From: JAHBXL01 sp964409775 | Lineage (GTDB): Bacteria; Planctomycetota; Phycisphaerae; Phycisphaerales; UBA1924 | Assembly (NCBI GenBank): GCA_964409775.1 | Contig: CAYPEI010000003.1 | Span: 206,325-270,324, forward strand | Direction of reading: 5' to 3' | DNA: 64,000 nucleotides | Shown here: positions 40,864 through 48,905 of the stretch, in pieces | Layout of the letters: each line of letters starts with the position of its first letter | Numbering within the stretch: the stretch's first letter is position 1 | Translations under genes and position numbers: made by a program | The notes under the pieces: model-generated | Seen by the model: only the letters and a program-made list of their open reading frames with translations | Told to the model about the DNA's origin: nothing | Databases searched by the model: none

Positions 40864-42333
40864 TCACTTCGCCGTGGCAGGAGGTGGCGTCGATGTCGGC
40901 GGGGGGGCGTCGCTTGAGAATGTGAGCGGCGGCTCGCTCTCGATCGGAGCATCCGCGTCAGCATCCAACATCAGTTGAAGTCCCGGTCGGCGAGCACGGA
41001 GGGAGTCGATTCCCGTTGTCGAGATGCCGCTCCGCCACAAGAACACCCGCTTGAGTCTCGGGAAGCCTTCGGCCAGCGCGGCAATCAGAGGCTCGCCGAT
41101 TGACGTTCCCGACAGGTTGAGTTCTTCGAGCACGGCGAGCGGGGCCAGCGCCCTGAGATCGCTTTCCGAGCACGAAGTCCTGGCAAGATTGAGCCGACGA
41201 AGTCCGGGCATGGTGGCAACCGCGGTGATGGTCGACGTTCCCGGTCGCGTGCCTGCAAGCGAGAGGTCGGTCACGAAAGGCGCGACCGGCGAGAGCAACT
41301 CGGCCGCCTCGGCATCGCTCATCCCCGTGGCAGCGTCAAAGGTCACCCACAACCCATCCGCGGCCGGTTCGATCACCTCGGCATGCACATGTCGCGCTCG
41401 CAGGGCGTCGACTGCGTGTGCCGGCACGCCCGGCCGATCCCCACCGATCTGCGATGGGATGCCTCCGCCCGCGGCGTCAGGCCGGGTCGAGGTCGAACTG
41501 GATTGTTCATTCGCGCCCAGAGCAGGCGCAAGCGGCAGCAGGTCGCCGCCCTCGAAGGGTGCGCCCGCGGCGATCCACTGCTCGATGAGATGAATGGCCG
41601 CCGTGTCGGGCTGTGGGCGGACCTTTGGAGGCATGTGAGCGCGATCCGTCATCGGAAGTCGCAGCCGGATCACCAGTTCACTGTTCGCGGGATCGCCCGG
41701 CTCCAGCGCGGTCCCCGTGGCACCTCCGGCGAGGATCGCGGCCGGTATGTGCAACGCGAGTTTGCCCTGCTGCTTGGACTCTCCATGGCACGAGATGCAG
41801 TAGCGCTCGAAGATCGGGGCAACCTGCTCGGGGTAGATTCCGCGGGCCGCGACGGGGGTGGGGCCACCCGAACCCGAGCCGCGGACCGGGTCGGTCTGGC
41901 GTGGAAAGAGCGGCTCGGTGAGGAACCCTTCGCCGTGAGTCATGGTTGCGCCGAGATGACCTGTCGGGAACATCCCCGCGACGGCGATCAGCAGCAGGGC
42001 CGGATACGCCTTGCGGGTCTTGGCGCTCGTCAGCGACAGGCACACGAGCAGCACGCATGAGGCAAACCCGATTCCCAGCCACTTGTGCAGGTTCAGTGTC
42101 TCTCCTCCGCCGGAATACGCGGCTTCGCGCGCGAGAAGCAAGCCCGAAGCGACGGACGCCGCGGCGGACAGAAAGGCGAGCCATGCCAGAGCGGCGCGAA
42201 CCCGGGCGGGGAGTTCAATCAGCCTCAGGAGCGAGAGAATCTCGACGAGCGCCAGGGATGCGAGCGTGCCGATGGGAAGATGCAGCAGCATCGGATGGGC
42301 ACGGCCGGCGATCTGGAGTATCGGATCGAGCAT
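40864..42333 (-). CDS. DUF2231 - planctomycete cytochrome c - LRR-like protein
   Basis: 489 residues. Residues 1-130 are a DUF2231-like set of four TM helices (HPMLLHLPIGTLASLALVEIL). A c-type haem site follows: Cys179-x2-Cys182-His183 in RYCISCHGESKQQG, of the planctomycete cytochrome C kind. The C-terminal 150 residues contain leucine-rich-repeat-like segments (LRRLNLARTSCSESDLRALAPLAVLEELNLSGTSIGEPLIAALAEGFPRLKRVFLW). Start ATG 42333, 16 nt after the DUF1501 stop. Likely electron-transfer or scaffold role in the membrane with the two upstream gene products. Confidence 0.85.
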   Translation of the reverse strand: MLDPILQIAGRAHPMLLHLPIGTLASLALVEILSLLRLIELPARVRAALAWLAFLSAAASVASGLLLAREAAYSGGGETLNLHKWLGIGFASCVLLVCLSLTSAKTRKAYPALLLIAVAGMFPTGHLGATMTHGEGFLTEPLFPRQTDPVRGSGSGGPTPVAARGIYPEQVAPIFERYCISCHGESKQQGKLALHIPAAILAGGATGTALEPGDPANSELVIRLRLPMTDRAHMPPKVRPQPDTAAIHLIEQWIAAGAPFEGGDLLPLAPALGANEQSSSTSTRPDAAGGGIPSQIGGDRPGVPAHAVDALRARHVHAEVIEPAADGLWVTFDAATGMSDAEAAELLSPVAPFVTDLSLAGTRPGTSTITAVATMPGLRRLNLARTSCSESDLRALAPLAVLEELNLSGTSIGEPLIAALAEGFPRLKRVFLWRSGISTTGIDSLRARRPGLQLMLDADADAPIESEPPLTFSSDAPPPTSTPPPATAK

Positions 42334-42349
42334 GGGGACGGGAGGATGA

Positions 42350-43819
42350 CTACGCAAGCAACTCGGAGCGCACCTTGCCGAACACATCGGTCAGCCGGAA
42401 GTCGCGGCCTTCGTGGCGGAAGACCAGTTTGTCGTGCTGGATCCCGAGCAGGTGCAGCATGGTGGCGTGCAGATCATGCACGTCGACCGGGTTTTCAACG
42501 ATGTTGTAACTGTAGTCGTCCGTGCGACCGATCGAGACGCCGGGCCTGATCCCGCCGCCGGCGAGCCAGAGAGTGAAACACCGAGGATGATGGTCGCGGC
42601 CGTAGTTGGTTTCTGAAAGATCGCCCTGGCTGTAGACCGTCCGTCCGAACTCGCCGGCCCAGATGACAAGGGTGTCGTCGAGCATGCCGCGGCGCTTCAG
42701 GTCGCGCACGAGAGCGGCCTGCGGCTGATCCACGGCCTTGGCCTGAAGCCGGATCTCTCCCGGGAGGTTGTTGTGGGCATCCCAGCCCCGCATGTACAGT
42801 TGGATGAAGCGGACACCGCGCTCGGCGAGTCGGCGAGCAAGAAGGCAGTTCGATGCGAACGACCCGGGCTTGCTCACCTCGGGGCCGTACATCGCAAGAG
42901 TCTCGGGGTCCTCCTGGGAGAGGTCCATCAGTTCCGGCACGCTGGTCTGCATCCGATAGGCCATCTCGTGCTGCGCGATCCGGGCCCGGATCTCCGGGTC
43001 GAGGGAGCGCTCCATCTCGCGTGCGTTGAGGGCGGCGACAAGGTCGAGCATGCGGCGGCGGTCGAGGCGTTCCACACCCGCCGGATCACGGAGGAACAGC
43101 ACCGGGTCGCCGCTGCCGCGGAGTTTGCAGCCCTGGTGTTCGCTGGGCAGAAACCCGCATCCCCAGAAGCGAGCCGAGAGCGCCTGCATGTTGCCAAAGC
43201 CCTGAGAAATCAGCACCACAAACGTGGGAAGGTTGGCGTTCGCGCTCCCGAGGCCGTAACTGACCCAGGACCCGAAACTGGGTCGGCCGGGCTGCTGGTT
43301 GCCGGTCTGGAAGAACGTGATGCCAGGCTCGTGGTTGATGGCCTCGGTGTGCATCGAGTGGATGAAGCACACATCGCGTGAGAGTGCCGCGGTGTGCGGC
43401 ATGAGTTCGCTGATCCACACGCCGTCCTGGTTGTTCGGATAGCGAGAAAAACGGAAGATCGAAGGCGCTACGGGGAATCGGGCCTGGCCGCTGGTCATGC
43501 CGGTGAGGCGTTGTCCCTGGCGGATCGAGTCCGGGAGATCCTGGTTGAAGCGCCGCCGGAGTTCGGGCTTGTAGTCGAACAGATCGATCTGGCTCGGGGC
43601 GCCCTCCATGTGCATGTAGATGACGCGCTTAGCCTTCGGCCGAAAGTGCACGCCGGGCACGATCGTGGCGGGTTGACGGGGAGCGGATGCGGACCCGCCC
43701 TCAGCCCGGAGAAGCGACGACAGCGCCAACATGCCCATCGCGCCGCTGACCGACCGGGCGCACGTTCCGAAGAACCGGCGGCGCGTGACATCGAGGTAGT
43801 GTTCTTCGACCGGGTGCAT
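42350..43819 (-). CDS. DUF1501 domain-containing protein, Tat-exported
   Basis: 489 residues. Family DUF1501 (alkaline-phosphatase-like superfamily, function unknown), very abundant in Planctomycetota. Twin-arginine signal LDVTRRRFFGTCARSVSGAMGMLALSSLL in the first 40 residues. Family landmarks: VIYMHMEGAPSQIDLFDYKP, GYGLGSxNxxLPxFVV-like stretch, LPSEHQGCKLRGSGDPVLFL, SFASNCLLARRLAERGVRFIQLYMRGWDAHNNL, DTLVIWAGEFGRTVYSQG, and NVENPVDVHDLHATMLHLLGI-like C-terminus. Start ATG 43819 sits where the Tat signal begins; the frame is open to 44161 but that stretch is not conserved. Confidence 0.9.
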   Translation of the reverse strand: MHPVEEHYLDVTRRRFFGTCARSVSGAMGMLALSSLLRAEGGSASAPRQPATIVPGVHFRPKAKRVIYMHMEGAPSQIDLFDYKPELRRRFNQDLPDSIRQGQRLTGMTSGQARFPVAPSIFRFSRYPNNQDGVWISELMPHTAALSRDVCFIHSMHTEAINHEPGITFFQTGNQQPGRPSFGSWVSYGLGSANANLPTFVVLISQGFGNMQALSARFWGCGFLPSEHQGCKLRGSGDPVLFLRDPAGVERLDRRRMLDLVAALNAREMERSLDPEIRARIAQHEMAYRMQTSVPELMDLSQEDPETLAMYGPEVSKPGSFASNCLLARRLAERGVRFIQLYMRGWDAHNNLPGEIRLQAKAVDQPQAALVRDLKRRGMLDDTLVIWAGEFGRTVYSQGDLSETNYGRDHHPRCFTLWLAGGGIRPGVSIGRTDDYSYNIVENPVDVHDLHATMLHLLGIQHDKLVFRHEGRDFRLTDVFGKVRSELLA

Positions 43820-43941
43820 GGGAATCGTTTCAGCGTGAGACGAGGCGTGAGCGGTGGTTGAGCAGCGGCAGTGATTGAGCGGAACGAAGTCGGGCAAGAG
43901 TTGGGTCGCGGAGTCGGGGCGGTCCTCGGTCGAACTGGGTC

Positions 43942-46900
43942 CTAGTTCTGGGTGATGGTCTCGTGGAGGTTCAGGACGCTGTTGGCCAGCAGGGTCCATG
44001 GGGCGAGTTCGGACCACGGGACGTCCTGCGGCCCTGGGGACGCGCCGACCGTCACCAGCATCCCGGCATCCTCCGGTGAATCGGCGAATCGACGACGAAA
44101 GTCGGCAAGGCCGCCGCGGAGCAGCGAGAGTTCGTCCGAATCCGGTCTGCGCCCGGTGCATGAGACAAACAGGAGGGTGAGTCGGGAATCGTCATCCCCT
44201 TGCAAGAGGAGCACGTGCCGAGCCAGTTCGCGGGCGGCCTCGACAAACTGCTCGTCGTTCCAGGTGACCAACGCCTGCAGTGGCGTGTTCGTGGTCGCGC
44301 GGCGGATGACGCATGCTTCGCGAGTGGGCGCGTCGAGTGTCTGCAGGGCCGGCGGCGGACACGCGCGCTTCCAGTAGGTGTACAGGCTGCGTCGCCAGAG
44401 GTCGGGCCCGTCGCCGCGGGCGAAGATCCGAGTGTTTGATGCCGGCATGGCCACTTCCTGCCACAGTCCGCCCGGTTGATAGGTCTTGACCGACTCGCCG
44501 CCCAGTTGCTCGACCAGAAGTCCGGAGACGTACAAAGCAAGGTCCCGGATCTGCTCGGCACCCATGCGCCGGCGGGGATATCGAGCCAGGAGACGGTTGT
44601 CGGGATCGACCTCCGCGAGATCGGTGCGGGTGCGAGAGGATTGCCGATACGTGGCGCTGGTGACGATCGTGCGGAGCATCGACTGAACGTTCCAGCCGCC
44701 CTCACGAAACTCGACGGCGAGCGTGTCGAGCAGTTCCGGATGGGTTGGCCATTCGCCCTGCAGGCCGAAGTCTTCGCTCGTGCGGACGAGGCCGTTGCCA
44801 AAGAGCATCTCCCAGAAGCGGTTCACCGCGACGCGAGCGGTGAGCGGGTTCCGGGGCGATGTCAGCCACTGCGCCAGGCCGAGTCGATTTCGCGGCGAAC
44901 CTTCGGGAAGAACCCCAAGCGCCTTGGGCACACCGCGCTGCACCGGGCGGGATGAATCCGGCTTGTCATACTGGCCGCGGGCCAGCACGAAGGTCTCGCG
45001 CGGCATCGGCAGTTCCTTCATGACCATGGTTCGAGGCAGATTATCCTCGATGGTCTTTCGCTCGGTGATCAGCGCCTGCTTTGCCGCTTCGGCCTCCCGG
45101 TATGCCGGCAGGAATGCCCGACGCCATGCGGAGGCCGCGAGCGCGGCGTGCTGCTCGGCGAGTGCGCCGGGCGGCAGGAGCGCCGCGACGAGGTCGTGGG
45201 GCAGATCCGCATCTCGTGGTGCGGTCCTGGAGTAATACCCCGATGCGCCGCCGGTATTGACGATCTTCATGACCACGGCGTTCGAACCGGGTGAGAGTGT
45301 GATCGCCGCGGCGTCCTGATCGGGCATGAGTCCACGTTCGACGTTTCGCGATGCGGCTTCGGAGCCGTTCACGAACAGCCGGAAGCCGTCATCGCTGCCG
45401 AGGGAGAGATCGAGCGTGCGCGATGCGGGCGAGGCGATCACCCTTCCGACATAGAACACGTTTGTGCCGTCTCCCAGCGACACCGGTTCCCCGTCCTTGA
45501 GACGGAGATCAAACTTCCATCCGGTCTGCTTGTCGCCGAAGGAGCGTGCCGCCGAGATCGGCCCTGTCTCCGGACCGAACGCCCTCTCAAAGAGATCAGC
45601 ACGCGGAGCGACGAACGGTCCGGCGACGTGCCAGCGGCCGAACGAGGCCGGGAGCCGGACGAGCGAATCCTCATTGATCGTTCCGAGTGACACCCGTACG
45701 CGGGCGAGACTATGGGCGGCATAAATCGACCGAAAGCCCAGCGTGACGCGGACGAGCGCCCCAGTCTGCGCCGCGATCGGTCTCTCGGTCAGCAGCAGCA
45801 GCAGTCGCTTGCCCGGCTTCTGATGTCCCGCGATCGCCCAGCCTTCTTTGTCGGATACATCGAGCACGTTGACCGCAGCGTGGTCGCCATCGGTCTGCTC
45901 GTGATCGGCCCACGCCCAGCGCAGCGGCTCATCGATCCAACTCGAACTCGCGCCTTCGGCTGATCGAGTGGCGATGCGCACGTCCGTCAGCACGGCGTTG
46001 CCGTTGAAGTTGCGTCCGGCGGGTTTCGAAGGATCGCCATCAGCCGCCGTCGCCTCCAGCAGCAGCAGGCGAAGTTCCGTCGGAGTCCCTTCATCGATGC
46101 GGAGTGTTAGCACGTAGTCTTCGATGCCCGGCGGAGTGCCCGTCGCAACGACGAATCGGTCGGGCTGCACCTCCAGCCGCGTCGCGGCATCCGTGGATCG
46201 TGCCTCCATGAGCGAAGGAGTCGACCAGTTGATCCCCGATTCTGACACGAGGTCGTTCATGAAACGCTCGCGTTGCCGGGCTTCGTCCGGAGCGATTCGG
46301 GACATGTCGGCGTCAACCTGCGCGATCCGTGCGTCGATGGCGGCGAGTTTTGCCTGTTGCTCGGGCGCCGGAACGGCGATGAACGGCTCGTACGCCCGCT
46401 TGGAGTCCTGCGTCTGGGAATAGAGCCCAGGCTCCTCGATGGAGTTGAAGAACGCGTAGAAGGAGTAGAAGTCCTCCTGCGTGATCGGATCGAACTTGTG
46501 GTCATGGCATCGGGCGCACCCCATCGTCAGGCCAAGGAACACCGAGGCGGTCGTCGCGGCCCGGTCGACCGCGTACTCGACAAGGTACTCCTCCGCGATC
46601 GCGCCGCCTTCATCGGTGGTCACGTGGTTGCGGTTGAATCCTGTCGCAACCAGTTGATCGACCGTCGGCTCGGGAAGGAGGTCGCCGGCGAGTTGTTCGG
46701 TCAGGAAGCGATCAAACGGCATGTTGTCGCGGAACGCCCGCAGCACCCAGTCTCGCCAGGGCCACAGTTGCCTTCCGTTGTCCGTGTGGATGCCGCAGGT
46801 GTCGGCGTACCGCGCTGCATCGAGCCACGGCACAGTCAGCCGTTCGGCCAGTCTGGTGCGGTACGGCTCCGCGGTGAGCAGTCGATCGACCCACCGCTCG

Positions 46901-47628
46901 TAAGCACCCGGCCGCGAGTCAGCGGCAAACGCTGCGGCTTCTTGGGGTGTCGGAGGGAGTCCGGTGAGGTCGATGAACACGCGGCGAAGGAGCGTCTCCC
47001 GGTCCGCTTCAGGGCTTGGCACGATGCGCCGCGACTCCATCGCGGCCAGTACGAACCGATCGATCTCGTTGCGGCACCACGACTCATCGCGAACCGGAGG
47101 CGGCGCGTGATGGGTCGGCGGAACAAACGCCCAATGCGGCTCGTACGCCGCCCCTTGTTCGATCCACCGTCGCAGGAGGTCTTTCTCTTCATCGGAAAGC
47201 GGTCGCTTATTCGCCGATGGCGGAGGCATGACCTCATCGGGATCGTGAGAAGTCACCCGCCTCCAGAGTTCACTCGCGCCGGGGTCGCCCGGGACGATCG
47301 CGATGCTGCTTCGGCCCGGACGCGCACCGGTCGCGATGGACGGATCGTCGAGCCGAAGGTCCGCCTCGCGTTTGGCCGCATCGGGCCCGTGGCACTGGAA
47401 GCAGCGGTCCGAGAGCAGGCGCCGGACATCGCGTGAATAGCGGACAGGTCCCTGTCCGGGTGCTCGGTTGAAGGTCGCACTTCGTGATGCGGGGGCCGTG
47501 CCCTCGGCCGTTGCTTCCGGGATTCGCATGGTCGCCAGACCGCCCAGAACTGCCGTCGCGCCGATGCTCAGCGCAAGCAGCCACGCGGCTTCAGTTCTGC
47601 CGCGGCGGATGCGGGGCGGGCGGGACAT
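43942..47628 (-). CDS. DUF1549/DUF1553 planctomycete cytochrome protein (PSD1/PSCyt type)
   Basis: 1228 residues. N-terminal TM or signal at about 12-34; planctomycete cytochrome C haem motif Cys76-x2-Cys79-His80 in RCFQCHGPDAAKREADLRLDD; PSCyt2/DUF1549 around residues 150-390 (with GLPPTPQEAAAF, YADTCGIHTDNGRQLWPWRDWV, MGCARCHDHKFDPITQEDFY, a second CxxCH). Residues 560-870 form an insert with a PA14-like or jelly-roll look (LGSDDGFRLFVNGSE). DUF1553 follows with RVAVNRFWEMLFGNGLVRTSEDFGLQGEWPTHPELLDTLA and ATTNTPLQALVTWNDEQFVEAARELA. Start ATG 47628 has CGGAGGAC upstream. Heads a three-gene operon with DUF1501 and the DUF2231-cytochrome. Confidence 0.92.
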   Translation of the reverse strand: MSRPPRIRRGRTEAAWLLALSIGATAVLGGLATMRIPEATAEGTAPASRSATFNRAPGQGPVRYSRDVRRLLSDRCFQCHGPDAAKREADLRLDDPSIATGARPGRSSIAIVPGDPGASELWRRVTSHDPDEVMPPPSANKRPLSDEEKDLLRRWIEQGAAYEPHWAFVPPTHHAPPPVRDESWCRNEIDRFVLAAMESRRIVPSPEADRETLLRRVFIDLTGLPPTPQEAAAFAADSRPGAYERWVDRLLTAEPYRTRLAERLTVPWLDAARYADTCGIHTDNGRQLWPWRDWVLRAFRDNMPFDRFLTEQLAGDLLPEPTVDQLVATGFNRNHVTTDEGGAIAEEYLVEYAVDRAATTASVFLGLTMGCARCHDHKFDPITQEDFYSFYAFFNSIEEPGLYSQTQDSKRAYEPFIAVPAPEQQAKLAAIDARIAQVDADMSRIAPDEARQRERFMNDLVSESGINWSTPSLMEARSTDAATRLEVQPDRFVVATGTPPGIEDYVLTLRIDEGTPTELRLLLLEATAADGDPSKPAGRNFNGNAVLTDVRIATRSAEGASSSWIDEPLRWAWADHEQTDGDHAAVNVLDVSDKEGWAIAGHQKPGKRLLLLLTERPIAAQTGALVRVTLGFRSIYAAHSLARVRVSLGTINEDSLVRLPASFGRWHVAGPFVAPRADLFERAFGPETGPISAARSFGDKQTGWKFDLRLKDGEPVSLGDGTNVFYVGRVIASPASRTLDLSLGSDDGFRLFVNGSEAASRNVERGLMPDQDAAAITLSPGSNAVVMKIVNTGGASGYYSRTAPRDADLPHDLVAALLPPGALAEQHAALAASAWRRAFLPAYREAEAAKQALITERKTIEDNLPRTMVMKELPMPRETFVLARGQYDKPDSSRPVQRGVPKALGVLPEGSPRNRLGLAQWLTSPRNPLTARVAVNRFWEMLFGNGLVRTSEDFGLQGEWPTHPELLDTLAVEFREGGWNVQSMLRTIVTSATYRQSSRTRTDLAEVDPDNRLLARYPRRRMGAEQIRDLALYVSGLLVEQLGGESVKTYQPGGLWQEVAMPASNTRIFARGDGPDLWRRSLYTYWKRACPPPALQTLDAPTREACVIRRATTNTPLQALVTWNDEQFVEAARELARHVLLLQGDDDSRLTLLFVSCTGRRPDSDELSLLRGGLADFRRRFADSPEDAGMLVTVGASPGPQDVPWSELAPWTLLANSVLNLHETITQN

Positions 47629-47804
47629 GCGGTCCTCCGGAAGAGATCGTCTACGCCAGTCTAACACACCGACGCGAGAATGCCGTGCGGCTTGTGGACA
47701 GACCCGGTCGCGCGTTAGCATGACCGTCGGGTGGGGGGAACCGGGGGGATCGAGGGCTGGCAGGCACACCTCCATCGAGGCTTGTGCCGGCAAAGGAGCA
47801 GGGC

Positions 47805-48887
47805 ATGTCCGCTGGATGGATGAACCGCCGGGACGTGATTGGAACGGGCTTGGGGTTGGCGGCGGGCCTGGCCGCGGCGCCGTTCGTGCGGGCGTCAGCC
47901 AAATCCGGCTGCGGGCCGGTATTGGTCGGTTCCGGGGAATACACGTACGAGGTCCAGCACGATTGGGCCCAACTCCCCCCGACGCACGCGTTCGGGAATA
48001 CCCACGGCGTCGCCATCGACCCGCAGGGGTTTGTGCACATAAAGCACACCGTCCATGCGTCGAGTTCCTCCGGGGATGCGATCTGCGTCTTTGACCCAGC
48101 CGGGAGGTTTGTCCGGTCGTGGGGCGCGGACTTCCGCGGCGGGGCGCACGGCCTGACCTTGGTTCGAGAGTCCGCGGGCGAGTTCCTCTGGCTGTCGGAT
48201 TGCAACCGCGCGGTCGTGCGAAAGACGACGCTGACAGGCGAGACGGTGCTGGACCTCAAGTGGCCGGAGGAGTCGGGGCTGTACGGAGCAGTGGGGGAGT
48301 ACAAGCCGACGAACGTGGCGGTGGTGCCGCGGGATGCGGTGGATGCGGCGGGCAGGCCGCACGCGATGCGCGGGTATGTGTTCGTGGCGGATGGGTACGG
48401 GAAGTCGTGGATCCACGTGTTTGATCCGAAGGGCGACTACATCCGCAGTTTCGGCGGGCCTGGCAACCAGCGCGGGCAGACCTCGTGCCCGCACGGGATC
48501 GCGATTGATTCGCGCCAGAAAGGGGAGCCGCGGCTGGTGGTGGCGGACCGGAGCAACCGGCGGTTGCAGTTCTTCACGCTCGACGGTCGACATACGGGAT
48601 TCGTGACCGATGAACTGCGCTCGCCGTGCCACTTCGACACGCGCGACGAGGTGCTGCTGGTGCCGGACCTGGAGGCGAGGGTGACTTTGCTCGACAAGGA
48701 CAACAAACTGGTGGTGCAGTTGGGCGATGGAGAGAACTTTGGCCTGCGGGACAAGCCGCGGGTGCAGTTTGTGGCGGGCAAGTTCATCGCGCCGCACTCG
48801 GCGTGCTTTGACAACGACGGGAACATCTTCGTGGTGGAGTGGGTGGAGGTGGGACGGGTGACGAGGCTGAGAAAGGTCGGTGCCTGA
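47805..48887 (+). CDS. NHL-repeat protein with Tat signal
   Basis: 360 residues. Twin-arginine signal WMNRRDVIGTGLGLAAGLAAAPFVRASA (Arg8-Arg9). The mature protein has NHL-type beta-propeller blades, e.g. FGNTHGVAIDPQGFVHI, VFDPAGRFVRSWGADF, GYVFVADGYGKSWIHVFDPKGDYIRSFGGPG, CPHGIAIDSRQKGEPRLVVADRSNRRLQFFTLDGRH and PHSACFDNDGNIFVVEWVEVGR, about six. Similar folds occur in peptidylglycine amidating lyases; no catalytic assignment is made. Start ATG 47805 with AAGGAG 9 nt upstream. Divergent from the DUF1549/1553 operon across 176 nt. Confidence 0.88.
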   Translation: MSAGWMNRRDVIGTGLGLAAGLAAAPFVRASAKSGCGPVLVGSGEYTYEVQHDWAQLPPTHAFGNTHGVAIDPQGFVHIKHTVHASSSSGDAICVFDPAGRFVRSWGADFRGGAHGLTLVRESAGEFLWLSDCNRAVVRKTTLTGETVLDLKWPEESGLYGAVGEYKPTNVAVVPRDAVDAAGRPHAMRGYVFVADGYGKSWIHVFDPKGDYIRSFGGPGNQRGQTSCPHGIAIDSRQKGEPRLVVADRSNRRLQFFTLDGRHTGFVTDELRSPCHFDTRDEVLLVPDLEARVTLLDKDNKLVVQLGDGENFGLRDKPRVQFVAGKFIAPHSACFDNDGNIFVVEWVEVGRVTRLRKVGA

Positions 48888-48905
48888 TCCCGGCGACTGC
48901 CTGTT

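Noticed and set aside
46273..47436. 387-residue plus-strand open frame
   Set aside because: Antisense to the DUF1549/1553 gene; Arg/Gly/Pro-rich with no family features.
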